A DNA stretch of 64,000 bases from Pseudomonas songnenensis (GTDB lineage: Bacteria > Pseudomonadota > Gammaproteobacteria > Pseudomonadales > Pseudomonadaceae): NCBI RefSeq assembly GCF_003696315.1, contig NZ_RFFN01000002.1:149597-213596 (forward strand). The letters are read 5' to 3'. Below the pieces are notes generated by a model, which was given only the letters and a program-made list of their open reading frames with translations, had not been told where the DNA came from and ran no database searches. Positions 7,282 through 18,016 of this stretch are shown here, in pieces. The stretch's first letter is position 1; each line of letters starts with the position of its first letter. The position numbers and the translations under genes were made by a program.

Positions 7282-9477
7282 ATGTCCAGCATTACTCATG
7301 GCTGTACGGCGCGCGTGCGCCTGTCTGAGCGTTTTTTGATTCAACCGTCCCGCCTGCGTTGGCAGTTCGCCCATGCCGCGCTGCTGGGAATGTTCGCCAG
7401 CGGTGCGCTGGCGTCCGAGGCAGATCACATCGGTCACGCCGAACATGCTGACGCGGTCGAGCTCGCGCCGATGGTGATCACCGGGGTTGGCCAGCAATCC
7501 CCGCTGACGGTCGTCACCGACCCGAAGATCCCCCGCCAGCCGATGCCGGCCAGCGACGGCGCCGACTATCTGAAGACCATTCCCGGTTTCTCCGCGGTAC
7601 GTAACGGCGGGGTGAACGGCGATCCGGTGTTCCGCGGCATGTTCGGCTCGCGTCTGAAACTGCTCTCCAATGGCGGCGAGATGCTCGGCGCCTGCCCCAA
7701 CCGCATGGATTCGCCGAGTTCCTATATCAGCCCGGATACCTTCGACAAGCTGACCGTCATCAAAGGGCCGCAGACCGTGCTCTGGGGGCCCGGTGCGTCG
7801 GCCGCCACCGTGCTCTTCGAGCGCGAGCCGGAGCAGTTCAGCGAGCCGGATTACCGCATCAACGGCAGCCTGTTGACTGCCTCCAACGGCCGCTTCGACC
7901 GCAACCTGGACGCCGCCGCCGGCAACAGTCAGGGCTACGCGCGGCTGATGGCCAACAGCTCTCAGGCCGATGATTATGCCGATGGCAACGGGGACACCGT
8001 GCCGTCGCGTTATGACAAGTGGAACACCGATGTCGCCCTGGGCTGGACGCCCGACGAAGACACACTCGTCGAGCTGACCGCTGGCCGCGGCGATGGCTAC
8101 GCACGCTATGCCGGGCGCGGCATGGATGGCAGCCAGTTCCAGCGCGAAAGCCTGGGACTGCGCTTCGAGAAGAGCAATATCGGCGAGACGTTCTACGGGT
8201 TGGAAGCGCAGGTCTACTACAACTACGCCGACCACATCATGGACAACTACAGCCTGCGCGATTTCGTGCCGTCGATGATGATGCCCAACCCGACGCTGTC
8301 GCGCGTCGACCGGCGTACCCTCGGCGGGCGGCTGGTCGGCACCTGGCAGTGGACCGATGTCGAGCTCAAGGCCGGGGTCGACGCCCAGCGCAGCGAGCAT
8401 CGCAAGGTGATGAACCCGGCGGGCGCTGCCAATCAGATGGTCAACGCCGCCGGCAGCGACGCCTTGCCCTGGGTGCCGGACGCGATGCTGCACAGCTACG
8501 GCGTGTTTGGCGAGCTGAGCTGGCAGCTCAGCGAGCGCGAGAAGCTGATCAGCGGCCTGCGCCTGGACCTGCACGAAGCGACCGATGAGCGCGCCTTTTT
8601 CCGTAGCCACGATCCTTCCACCATGCCCATCGCCTCGCGCAACTGGGACAACCCCACCGCCGGCGATACCCGCCGCGACACGCTCTATAGCGGCTTCGTA
8701 CGCTACGAGGAAGAGTTGGTCAGCCTGCCGGCGACCTGGTATGCCGGCCTCGGTCATGCGCAGCGCTTCCCCGACTACTGGGAGCTGTTCGTCTCCAATC
8801 CCGGCCCGGTGGGCACGGTGCAGCCGTTCGACTCGGTGCGGCCGGAGAAGACCACCCAGCTGGACGTCGGTCTGCAGTACGCCAAGGGGCCGCTGGAGGC
8901 CTGGGTTTCCGCCTATGCCGGCGTGGTCGAAGACTACATCCTGTTCAGCTATGTGCCCGGCGTGATGCCCGGCATGCTCCGCGCCGAAGTCAGCAATATC
9001 GACGCCACCATCGCCGGTGCCGAGATGGGCGCGAGCTACCGTTTCACCAGCAACTGGAAGGGTGACGCGAGCCTGGCCTACGCCTGGGGCAAGAACCGCA
9101 GCGATGACCGCGCCATGCCGCAGATTCCGCCATTGGAAGGGCGTCTTGGGCTGACCTACGAGCGCGACAACTGGAGTACCAGTGGGCTCTGGCGAGTCGT
9201 CGCTGCGCAGAACCGTGTTGCCGAGAACCAGGGCACCGTGGTCGGCAAGGACTTCGACGAGAGCGCTGGCTTTGCTGTACTGGCGGTCAATGGCGCCTAC
9301 CGGCTGAACAAGAACTTCAAGCTCAGCGCCGGCGTCGACAACCTGCTCGACAAGAACTACAGCGAGCACCTCAATCTCGCCGGTAGTGCGGGTTTTGCCG
9401 ATTACGGACTCGAACCCACCAGTCGTGTCAACGAGCCGGGCCGCACCTACTGGGCGCGGGTCGACATGAGCTTCTGA
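7282..9477 (+). CDS. oprC: TonB-dependent outer-membrane copper receptor (OprC/NosA family)
   Basis: A 731-residue outer-membrane receptor: export signal ending about residue 45, plug domain (VVTDPKIPRQPMPASDGADYL onward, about 70-190), then a beta-barrel ending in the aromatic F (VDMSF). In P. aeruginosa OprC copper is bound by a CxxxM plus HxM set; here Cys138-Met142 (GACPNRMD) and His318-Met320 (ADHIMD) are both present, so copper binding is well supported. In P. stutzeri the homologue is NosA, described as needed for copper supply to nitrous oxide reductase. The start is ATG 7282 after a moderate AGTGGA site. No Cu-responsive operator was recognised. Confidence 0.92.
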   Translation: MSSITHGCTARVRLSERFLIQPSRLRWQFAHAALLGMFASGALASEADHIGHAEHADAVELAPMVITGVGQQSPLTVVTDPKIPRQPMPASDGADYLKTIPGFSAVRNGGVNGDPVFRGMFGSRLKLLSNGGEMLGACPNRMDSPSSYISPDTFDKLTVIKGPQTVLWGPGASAATVLFEREPEQFSEPDYRINGSLLTASNGRFDRNLDAAAGNSQGYARLMANSSQADDYADGNGDTVPSRYDKWNTDVALGWTPDEDTLVELTAGRGDGYARYAGRGMDGSQFQRESLGLRFEKSNIGETFYGLEAQVYYNYADHIMDNYSLRDFVPSMMMPNPTLSRVDRRTLGGRLVGTWQWTDVELKAGVDAQRSEHRKVMNPAGAANQMVNAAGSDALPWVPDAMLHSYGVFGELSWQLSEREKLISGLRLDLHEATDERAFFRSHDPSTMPIASRNWDNPTAGDTRRDTLYSGFVRYEEELVSLPATWYAGLGHAQRFPDYWELFVSNPGPVGTVQPFDSVRPEKTTQLDVGLQYAKGPLEAWVSAYAGVVEDYILFSYVPGVMPGMLRAEVSNIDATIAGAEMGASYRFTSNWKGDASLAYAWGKNRSDDRAMPQIPPLEGRLGLTYERDNWSTSGLWRVVAAQNRVAENQGTVVGKDFDESAGFAVLAVNGAYRLNKNFKLSAGVDNLLDKNYSEHLNLAGSAGFADYGLEPTSRVNEPGRTYWARVDMSF

Positions 9478-9522
9478 AGGAACTGACGACGGTAAAGGAG
9501 CGGGGCGTTCCCTCGCTCCGGA

Positions 9523-9643
9523 CGTAGGTTGGCGCTGAGGCGCGGGGTTTGAAGGCGTGGCCCGCGGCGCTGGCGTCAGGGAGGACGCAATGGGCAGTGC
9601 TCAAGGCTGCGCCAGCTGCTTCGTGCCTCAGCGCCAACCTACG
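9523..9643. repeat. REPIN-like pair of inverted repeats
   Basis: CGTAGGTTGGCGCTGAGGC (9523-9541) recurs as its exact reverse complement at 9625-9643, 19 bp each, around an 83-base centre. It lies between the stop of oprC and the stop of the convergent mechanosensitive channel gene. Size and placement match pseudomonad REP doublets (REPINs); no other copy of the arm was noticed in this window. Confidence 0.65.
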
Positions 9644-9696
9644 ATTAGTCGATGCCGAATGCCGGGCTGCTCGATCAGCGTCCCCTCCGATCTTGG

Positions 9697-11013
9697 CTAT
9701 TTTTGCTGGGCTGCGCCCGGCAAGTCCTCGCCATCATCTTCGGCCGGATGATCTTCAGGCGGCAGTACGGGTGCGCCGCGCGGCATCAGCGACTCGCCCC
9801 AGTGGCGCATGTCCGCACCGCTCGGATGCTGGAACACGCGCAGGCCGAACTCCGGCAGGATCGCCAGCAAGTGATCGAAGATGTCCGACTGGATCGCTTC
9901 GTACTGCGTCCAGGCCACCGTATTGGTGAAGCAGTAGATCTCCAGCGGCAGGCCGTCCGCGGTCGGGCTCAGCTGCCGCACGATCAGCGTCATGTTCTGA
10001 TGGATGCCGCCGTGGCTGCGCAGGTAGCGTTCGACGTACGCGCGGAAGCTGCCGATATTGGTGATGCGGCGCGTGTTCACCGGCTCCTTGCCACGCTCGG
10101 CGAGCTTGGCGTTCCACTCCTCGATTTCCTTGGTTTTCTCGGTCAGGTATTCATCCAGCAGGTTGAAGCGATGCAGACGCTCGCATTCTTCGCGGCTGAG
10201 AAAGTGCACGCTCTGCTGGTCCAGATACAGGCTGCGCTTGATTCGCCGGCCGCCGCTTTCCTGCATGCCGCGCCAGTTCTTGAACGAGTCGGAAATGAAG
10301 CGCTTGGTGGGAATGCTGGTGATCGTCTTGTCCCAGTTCTGCACCTTGACGGTATGCAGGGCGATGTCGATCACGTCGCCGTCGGCATTGAGCTGCGGCA
10401 TTTCCACCCAGTCGCCGACGCGGATCAGGTCGTTGGAGGTGATCTGCACGCTGGCCACCAGTGACAGCAGGGTGTCCTGGAAGATCAGCATCAGCACTGC
10501 CGCCATGGCGCCAAGGCCGGATAGCAGGATCAGCGGCGAGCGGTCGATCAGCGTGGCGATGATCAGGATCGTCGCGATGGCATAGACGACGATCTTCACC
10601 ACCTGCAGATAGCCCTTGATCGGGTGCAGGCGCGCATCCGGCCGGCGCTGGTAGATCAGGTTGATGATGTCCAGCACCGCGCCCAGGGCCAGTGCGATGG
10701 TCAGCACGATGAAGCCGCCGCAGACATTCTGCACCACGGTTACCGCGGCTTTCGGCAGACCCGGCACGGTCGTCACGCCGATCGACAGCACCAGTGCCGG
10801 GACGATGTTCGACAGGCGCTTGATGACGCCGAAATCCTGCAGCTTGTTCTCGCGGGTGTGTTGCAGCAGGCGGTAAAGGCCACGTACCAGGATGCGTTTG
10901 ACAACCCAGTTGGACAGCCAGGCGGCGAAGATCAGCGTGGCGCTGGCGAGCAGCGTCTGCAGTTCGGGGTGGGCTCTGAGCCATTCCAGCCAGCCGGCCA
11001 GATCGTCAGACAT
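9697..11013 (-). CDS. MscS-family mechanosensitive ion channel (YbdG-like)
   Basis: A 438-residue inner-membrane channel with several N-terminal hydrophobic helices (about 20-40, 70-120 and 135-180). The conserved MscS pore-lining and beta-domain region follows, IFQDTLLSLVASVQI...DLIRVGDWVEMP near residues 176-205, and then a long cytoplasmic domain. The extra insert and C-terminal extension match the miniconductance YbdG subgroup, which releases solutes on osmotic downshock and supports osmotic adaptation. ATG 11013 is used. The end converges with oprC over the REPIN-like repeat. Confidence 0.88.
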   Translation of the reverse strand: MSDDLAGWLEWLRAHPELQTLLASATLIFAAWLSNWVVKRILVRGLYRLLQHTRENKLQDFGVIKRLSNIVPALVLSIGVTTVPGLPKAAVTVVQNVCGGFIVLTIALALGAVLDIINLIYQRRPDARLHPIKGYLQVVKIVVYAIATILIIATLIDRSPLILLSGLGAMAAVLMLIFQDTLLSLVASVQITSNDLIRVGDWVEMPQLNADGDVIDIALHTVKVQNWDKTITSIPTKRFISDSFKNWRGMQESGGRRIKRSLYLDQQSVHFLSREECERLHRFNLLDEYLTEKTKEIEEWNAKLAERGKEPVNTRRITNIGSFRAYVERYLRSHGGIHQNMTLIVRQLSPTADGLPLEIYCFTNTVAWTQYEAIQSDIFDHLLAILPEFGLRVFQHPSGADMRHWGESLMPRGAPVLPPEDHPAEDDGEDLPGAAQQK

Positions 11014-11094
11014 GGTCTACTCCATCCAGTGTTCGGTCGCGATCTTGGCAAAGCGCGTCGGTCGCGGCGCGATGTGTTCGTACGACAGCTTTGC

Positions 11095-11637
11095 TCAGCG
11101 GATGAACTCGCGGCTGATGGTCTTGAACAGTTCGGTGCCGGCGCGTTCCATCCATTCGAAGGCGACCATTTCCCGCGAGACGATCTGCGCACCGGCCTGG
11201 CGCATCCGCTCCAGGGCCAGCGCCTTGTCGCTGGCGCGGCGCGAGCTGACGCCTTCTTCGACAACGAACACCTCGTTGCCGCGCGCGCGCAGATCGAGCA
11301 CCGTCTGCAGCACGCACACGTGAGTCTCGCAGCCGCAGATGACGAACTGCCGGCGTTCGCCACCCGGGCGCTGGAACAGCTCGCCGTCGCCTGCGGCGGA
11401 GAAATGCAGCTTCTCGACAATGGCAGCCTGATCGACGCCGTCACGCAGCTCGGCGATCGTGGGGCCGAGGCCCTTGCTGTACTGCTCGGTCAGCAGCACC
11501 GGCACCCCGACTCGCTGCGCCACCTGCTGCAACCAGGCGGTGTGCTCGGCCATGGCCGCATTGTCGAGGATCACCGGAAACAGGCGTTCCTGGATGTCGA
11601 TGATCAGCAGGGTGGAATCCGTTGCCTTGATACGCAT
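11095..11637 (-). CDS. Isochorismatase-like cysteine hydrolase
   Basis: A 180-residue hydrolase of the isochorismatase superfamily. The catalytic triad is visible as Asp14 (LLIIDIQ), Lys76 (IVEKLHFS) and Cys108 (CGCETHVCVLQT), so it should cleave an amide or related bond through a cysteine thioester rather than being true isochorismatase (no partner domain). The substrate is unknown; ureidoglycolate, nicotinamide or other small amides are typical. The start ATG 11637 has GAGGAA upstream. It sits 19 bases downstream of the M23 peptidase gene on the same strand, so they may share a transcript. Confidence 0.85.
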   Translation of the reverse strand: MRIKATDSTLLIIDIQERLFPVILDNAAMAEHTAWLQQVAQRVGVPVLLTEQYSKGLGPTIAELRDGVDQAAIVEKLHFSAAGDGELFQRPGGERRQFVICGCETHVCVLQTVLDLRARGNEVFVVEEGVSSRRASDKALALERMRQAGAQIVSREMVAFEWMERAGTELFKTISREFIR

Positions 11638-11656
11638 CGCAATGCTTCCTCGTGAT

Positions 11657-12481
11657 TCAGTGTTTGTAGGCGCCGATGAAAATGGCCGGGTCGACGCGGG
11701 CATCGTTCAGGCTCACGTTCCAGTGCAGGTGCGGGCCCGTGGCACGGCCGGTCGCGCCGACCTTGCCAAGCACCTGCCCCCGCGCCAGTTGCTCGCCGAC
11801 CTTCACGCCAATCTCGGAAAGATGGCAGAACATGCTGATCAGCCCCTGGCCGTGATCGACGAACACCGTCTTGCCATTGAAGAAGTAGTCACCGGTGAGT
11901 ATGACCTTGCCGGCCGCTGGTGCCTTGATCGGCGTACCGGTCTTGGCGGCGAAGTCCAGGCCGGAATGCGGGTTGCGTTCCTCGCCGTTGAAGAAGCGGC
12001 GCAGGCCGAAGGGTGAGGACAGCGGGCCATCCACCGGACGGTCGAACAGCAGATTGCTTGGCTGGCTGGCGCTGAACTGGCGGTAGGCGCGGTTCTGTTC
12101 GTCCAGCTCACGCTCGATGCGCTTGAGGTCTGCCGGGTTCGGATTGACCTGGCGCTGGTTCTTCAGCGTGATGTGCTGCGCTCGATAGTCGCGGCTCTCG
12201 ACCTGGAAAGTCTGGACGCGGCCATCGATCTCCAGCTGCTGCGCGCCCGGCTTCACCGACAGCGGGATGCCGACGATGGCGATCCAGCGCTGGCCATCCT
12301 CGCGCACCACCAGGGTCGGTTTGCCCTGGTAGCGAGCCTGCGGTGCGTTAGCGCTGTTGCCGAGTTCGATCACGGCAACGCCGCCGGGTACGGGCTTGTT
12401 CAGCAGGCGGGTGATGAAGCCCTCGGCATGGGCGGATAGGGGAAGGGCGAGGCACAGCAGCAAGGTGAGAAAGCGTGGCAT
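11657..12481 (-). CDS. M23 (LytM-type) zinc metallopeptidase, exported
   Basis: A 274-residue protein with a signal peptide (MPRFLTLLLCLALPLSAHA), a middle beta domain and a C-terminal LytM domain. Zinc ligands His172 and Asp176 (NPHSGLD) and the HxH pair His251/His253 (GPHLHW) are intact, so an active peptidoglycan endopeptidase is expected, in contrast to degenerate EnvC/NlpD activators. It probably cleaves cross-links in periplasmic murein. The ATG at 12481 directly precedes the signal sequence. Neighbours are xseA, 80 bases upstream, and the hydrolase gene downstream. Confidence 0.9.
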   Translation of the reverse strand: MPRFLTLLLCLALPLSAHAEGFITRLLNKPVPGGVAVIELGNSANAPQARYQGKPTLVVREDGQRWIAIVGIPLSVKPGAQQLEIDGRVQTFQVESRDYRAQHITLKNQRQVNPNPADLKRIERELDEQNRAYRQFSASQPSNLLFDRPVDGPLSSPFGLRRFFNGEERNPHSGLDFAAKTGTPIKAPAAGKVILTGDYFFNGKTVFVDHGQGLISMFCHLSEIGVKVGEQLARGQVLGKVGATGRATGPHLHWNVSLNDARVDPAIFIGAYKH

Positions 12482-12561
12482 GAAAGGGTCCGCTGGAATA
12501 AACGGCCCATCCTCGCGTAAAGCTGCGCTGGGGAAAAGCCCGGTCATCTGGCGTCCGCCGG

Positions 12562-13938
12562 TCAGAGCAGCGGCAGTGTGACCGGCGCCAGATGATTGTC
12601 TTCCACGCGCACCTCCAATTCGCCCTCGCCGAGCCGGGCCTTGAGCCGCTGGCCGGGTTGCGTCTGGCTGGCGCTGCGGATCGCCTGGCCACGCTCGTCG
12701 AGCAGGATGCTGTAGCCGCGGCTGAGCGTGGCCAGTGGGCTTACCACCTGTAGTGTCTGGGCGAGGCCTTGCAGGTGCTGGCGTTGCCCCTTCAGGTTGG
12801 CCTGCATCGCCCGCGGCAGACGCGATGACAGATGTTCGAGACGCTGGCGCAACAGGTTGAGCGTGCGCCCCGGATGTTGCGCGGCCAGGCGCGTTTCCAG
12901 GCGGGCCAGACGCTCCTGGCCGCTGCACAGGCGGCGGTCGACGGCGCGCAGCAGGCGCTGTTCGAGGTCGTCAATGCGTTGGGCTTGCTGTTGCAGCCGT
13001 TCGCCGGGGTGGCGCAGGCGGCGGGTCAGACCTTCCAGACGCATGGCGTCACGGTGCAGACGGTCGCGCATGCGCAGCACCAGGCGCTGTTGCAGCCCGC
13101 TCAGCCGGTGTTGCAGGTCGGCGCTACTGGGTGCCAGCAGTTCGGCGGCAGCAGATGGCGTCGGTGCGCGGACGTCGGCGACGAAATCGGCGATCGAGAC
13201 ATCGGTTTCGTGGCCCACGGCGCTGACGATCGGCGTGACGCAGGCATCCACTGCGCGCGCCACCGCTTCTTCGTTGAAACACCAGAGGTCCTCCAGCGAA
13301 CCGCCGCCGCGAGCCAGGATCAGCGCATCGAAGCCCTGGGCATCGGCCAGCTGCAGCGCGCGGACGATCTGTCCGGTGGCTTCGCGCCCTTGCACGGCGG
13401 TGGGGATCAGCGTCAGCTCGACCTGCGGCGCGCGGCGCTTGAACACCGAGATGATGTCGCGGATCACCGCGCCGGTCGGTGAGCTGACGATGCCAATACG
13501 TCGCGGATGAGCGGGCAGGGCGGCCTTGCGTTCGGCAGCGAACAGACCTTCGGCGCTGAGCTTTTCCTTGAGTGCCTCGAAGGCCAGGCGCAAAGCGCCG
13601 TCGCCGGCCGGCTCCAGCGTATCGAGAATCAGCTGGTAGTCGCCGCGCCCCTCGAACAGCGAAACCTTGCCGCGCACCCGCACCGCCAGGCCATCGCGCA
13701 GCGCCTGGCGTACCCGCGCCGCGTTCTGCCGGAACAGCGCGCAGCGTACCTGGGCGTTCCTGTCCTTGAGGGTGAAATAAATGTGGCCGGATGCCGGGCG
13801 GGCGAGGTTGGAAATCTCGCCTTCGACCCAGACCTGGGCGAACACGTCCTCGAGCAGCAGGCGGGCGCGGCCGTTGAGCTGACTGACGGTCAGCACTTCG
13901 CGATCGAGATTCAGACGCTGGAAGGGATCTTTGAGCAT
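12562..13938 (-). CDS. xseA: Exodeoxyribonuclease VII large subunit
   Basis: A 458-residue protein starting MLKDPFQRL. It has the N-terminal OB-fold (TVSQLNGRARLLLEDVF...VWVEGEISNL), the conserved catalytic core (GIVSSPTGAVIRDI and ILARGGGSLEDLWCFNEE) and a long coiled-coil/helical C-terminal part rich in RLxxL repeats. With XseB it degrades single-stranded DNA from both ends to short oligonucleotides, in mismatch repair and DNA damage processing. Length is standard. The small subunit gene is not in the window. It is divergent from the following zinc-ribbon gene. Confidence 0.95.
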   Translation of the reverse strand: MLKDPFQRLNLDREVLTVSQLNGRARLLLEDVFAQVWVEGEISNLARPASGHIYFTLKDRNAQVRCALFRQNAARVRQALRDGLAVRVRGKVSLFEGRGDYQLILDTLEPAGDGALRLAFEALKEKLSAEGLFAAERKAALPAHPRRIGIVSSPTGAVIRDIISVFKRRAPQVELTLIPTAVQGREATGQIVRALQLADAQGFDALILARGGGSLEDLWCFNEEAVARAVDACVTPIVSAVGHETDVSIADFVADVRAPTPSAAAELLAPSSADLQHRLSGLQQRLVLRMRDRLHRDAMRLEGLTRRLRHPGERLQQQAQRIDDLEQRLLRAVDRRLCSGQERLARLETRLAAQHPGRTLNLLRQRLEHLSSRLPRAMQANLKGQRQHLQGLAQTLQVVSPLATLSRGYSILLDERGQAIRSASQTQPGQRLKARLGEGELEVRVEDNHLAPVTLPLL

Positions 13939-14068
13939 GGCGGCGATGATAAGCCGGGCGCGGCCAGGCGCAAACCGAATCTGCTTCGCCTCCGTCCAGC
14001 GGGCCTTGACCGGCCAACGGGTGGCGCTAAGCTGCGCGGCCTTTCTTCATTCCCCGTTCCGAGCCGCC

Positions 14069-14620
14069 ATGAGCCACAGTCAAGCGATCATCGTGCCGCG
14101 CATTTCCACCTTCCCGGCGCACGAAGCCAAGGCGCGGATGATCCTGCGCTGGCTGGCCGAGCGGCGCATCGTCGAGGCGCTGCCGACCACCTGCGGCCGC
14201 GGTGTTGGCGGCATGGGCTACGCCATCGCCTCCGGCGCGCGCAACGTCGTGCAGCATCCGGAACGCTTGCCCTTCGGCGAGCCCATCAACGGCCTTGAGG
14301 TGGTGACCAAGCGCTGCATCTACACGCCGACACGGGATTTTGCCGAGGAGGCAGGCTGTCCCGAGTGCCGACGGGAGATCGGTGAAGCGTTGTTCGAGAG
14401 TCTCGATGAATGGATGCCTCGGCAGACCGACAATTTCACCTGCCCGGAATGCGGCTTCGAGGACGATATCAACGGTTTCCTGTTCATTCCGGCATGCGGC
14501 TTTTCCAATCTGGGCTTCATTTTCAACGGTTGGGGCGAGGCGGGTTTACGCCAGTCGTTTCTCGACGAGTTCGCCGAGCGGCTGGGTTTCAAGGTGGCGC
14601 TGGTGATCGATCGGCCGTGA
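14069..14620 (+). CDS. Conserved hypothetical protein with two CPEC zinc-binding knuckles
   Basis: A 183-residue protein beginning MSHSQAIIVPR. The N-terminal half has no recognisable domain; the middle carries two CPEC pairs about 34 residues apart (GCPECRRE and FTCPECGFE), which together make a likely zinc ribbon. Pseudomonad relatives are often labelled 'sugar ABC transporter ATPase', but I see no Walker motif, so that label is not supported. It lies 126 bases upstream of guaB, which has its own strong promoter. Function unknown. Confidence 0.75.
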   Translation: MSHSQAIIVPRISTFPAHEAKARMILRWLAERRIVEALPTTCGRGVGGMGYAIASGARNVVQHPERLPFGEPINGLEVVTKRCIYTPTRDFAEEAGCPECRREIGEALFESLDEWMPRQTDNFTCPECGFEDDINGFLFIPACGFSNLGFIFNGWGEAGLRQSFLDEFAERLGFKVALVIDRP

Positions 14621-16216
<1,596 letters not shown>

Positions 16217-16238
16217 TCCGCTCAGCTAGACAGGCGCC

Positions 16239-16290
16239 GGAAGCTGGCAGCGGGAGCCGGGAGAAATCCCGGCTTCGGCTTCCAGCTTCC
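16239..16290 (+). repeat. Imperfect 24-bp stem with GAAA loop between guaB and guaA
   Basis: Bases 16239-16262 pair with 16267-16290 around a gaaa loop; the inner ten base pairs are almost perfect. The arms are built of repeated gcttcc/ggaagc units, similar to dispersed GGAAGC-type intergenic repeats of pseudomonads. Confidence 0.6.
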
Positions 16291-16326
16291 GGCTTTCAGC
16301 TTCAGGCTCTTTCCGAAGGAAAGCTC

Positions 16327-17907
16327 ATGGCTCACCAAGACATTCACGCCCACCGCATCCTGATCCTCGACTTCGGTTCCCAGTACACCCAGCTGATCGC
16401 CCGCCGCGTGCGCGAGATCGGGGTGTACTGCGAGCTGCATCCGTGGGACATGAGCGAGGACGACATCCGTGCCTTCGCGCCACGCGGCATCATTCTCGCC
16501 GGCGGCCCGGAATCGGTTCACGAGGAAGGCAGCCCGCGCGCGCCGCAGGTCGTGTTCGATCTCGGTGTGCCGCTGTTCGGCATCTGTTACGGCATGCAGA
16601 CCATGTCCGAGCAGCTGGGTGGCAAGGTGCAGGGCTCCGACGTTCGCGAGTTCGGCTATGCGCGCGTCGATCTGGTCGGCAAGTCGAAGCTGTTCGACGG
16701 CATCGAAGACCATATGGATGACGACGGTGTATTCGGCCTCGATGTCTGGATGAGCCACGGCGACAAGGTCACCGAGATTCCGGCCGGTTTCCACATTCTC
16801 GCCAGCACCCCGAGTTGCCCGATCGCCGCCATGGGTGACGATTCGCGCGGTTACTACGGCGTGCAGTTCCACCCGGAAGTGACCCACACCCGCCAGGGCG
16901 GCCGCATCCTTTCCCGTTTCATTCTCGACATCTGTGGCTGCGAAGCGCTGTGGACGCCGTCCAACATCGTCGAAGATGCCATCGCCCAGGTGCGTGCCCA
17001 GGTCGGTGATGCCAACGTTCTGCTCGGCCTTTCCGGCGGTGTCGATTCGTCGGTGGTTGCGGCGCTGCTGCACAAGGCCATCGGCGACCAGCTGACCTGC
17101 GTCTTCGTCGACAACGGCCTGCTGCGCCTGCACGAGGGTGACCAGGTGATGGCCATGTTCGCCGAGAACATGGGCGTCAAGGTGATTCGTGCCGACGCCG
17201 AGGCACAGTTCCTCGGCAACCTCGAAGGCGAGGCTGACCCGGAGAAGAAGCGCAAAATCATTGGCCGTACCTTTATTGACGTGTTCGATGCAGAAGCCAG
17301 CAAGCTGGACAATATCCAGTTCCTCGCCCAAGGCACCATCTACCCCGACGTGATCGAGTCGGCCGGCGCCAAGAGCGGCAAGGCACACGTGATCAAGTCG
17401 CACCACAACGTCGGCGGCCTGCCGGAGGAAATGAACCTCAAGCTGGTCGAGCCGCTGCGTGAACTGTTCAAGGACGAGGTACGCAAGATCGGTCTCGAGC
17501 TCGGCCTGCCCTACGACATGGTCTACCGCCATCCCTTCCCGGGCCCTGGCCTGGGCGTGCGCATCCTCGGCGAGGTGAAGAAGGAGTACGCCGACCTGCT
17601 GCGTCGCGCGGATCACATCTTCATCGAAGAGCTGCGCAACTTCGATTGGTACCACAAGACCAGCCAGGCGTTCGTCGTGTTCCAGCCGGTCAAGTCGGTC
17701 GGTGTGGTGGGTGATGGCCGCCGCTACGCCTGGGTCGTTGCGCTGCGCGCCGTGGAAACCATCGACTTCATGACTGCACGTTGGGCGCACCTGCCTTACG
17801 AGCTGCTGGAGAAGGTGTCCAACCGCATCATCAACGAAATCGAAGGCATCTCCCGCGTGACCTACGATGTGTCGAGCAAGCCGCCGGCCACCATCGAGTG
17901 GGAGTGA
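16327..17907 (+). CDS. guaA: GMP synthase (glutamine-hydrolysing)
   Basis: A 526-residue bifunctional enzyme converting XMP to GMP. The N-terminal class I glutaminase has nucleophile Cys87 (FGICYGMQ) and His182/Glu184 (FHPEVTHT); the ATP-pyrophosphatase domain has the SGGVDSS P-loop at 236-242; the C-terminal dimerisation domain ends with the conserved PPATIEWE. The ATG at 16327 has GAAGGA eight bases upstream; a longer frame overlapping guaB is not needed. It forms the guaBA pair, but the internal hairpin may modulate guaA expression. Confidence 0.97.
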   Translation: MAHQDIHAHRILILDFGSQYTQLIARRVREIGVYCELHPWDMSEDDIRAFAPRGIILAGGPESVHEEGSPRAPQVVFDLGVPLFGICYGMQTMSEQLGGKVQGSDVREFGYARVDLVGKSKLFDGIEDHMDDDGVFGLDVWMSHGDKVTEIPAGFHILASTPSCPIAAMGDDSRGYYGVQFHPEVTHTRQGGRILSRFILDICGCEALWTPSNIVEDAIAQVRAQVGDANVLLGLSGGVDSSVVAALLHKAIGDQLTCVFVDNGLLRLHEGDQVMAMFAENMGVKVIRADAEAQFLGNLEGEADPEKKRKIIGRTFIDVFDAEASKLDNIQFLAQGTIYPDVIESAGAKSGKAHVIKSHHNVGGLPEEMNLKLVEPLRELFKDEVRKIGLELGLPYDMVYRHPFPGPGLGVRILGEVKKEYADLLRRADHIFIEELRNFDWYHKTSQAFVVFQPVKSVGVVGDGRRYAWVVALRAVETIDFMTARWAHLPYELLEKVSNRIINEIEGISRVTYDVSSKPPATIEWE

Positions 17908-17916
17908 TCTGAAGCA

Positions 17917-17942
17917 ATGAGGGCAGCCCAGGCTGCCCTCAT
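17917..17942 (+). terminator. Hairpin downstream of guaA
   Basis: ATGAGGGCAGCC (17917-17928) and GGCTGCCCTCAT (17931-17942) form a perfect 12-bp stem with a 2-base loop; no T run follows, so it may act as a transcript-stabilising 3' end. Confidence 0.6.
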
Positions 17943-18016
17943 GCTATGCGCAGCCTCCGCAGAGAGGCGCGTCGAGCCTGATGGGCCCATGAATTCGGAC
18001 TGGCTGGAGCCCATGC

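Noticed and set aside
7255..9369. 704-residue frame antisense to the copper receptor gene
   Set aside because: It is an open reading shadow of GC-rich codons; composition is His/Gly/Ala/Val-rich without domain motifs, and the sense gene is unmistakable.
14069..14620. Sugar ABC transporter ATPase
   Set aside because: This label circulates for homologues, but there is no Walker A or LSGGQ motif.
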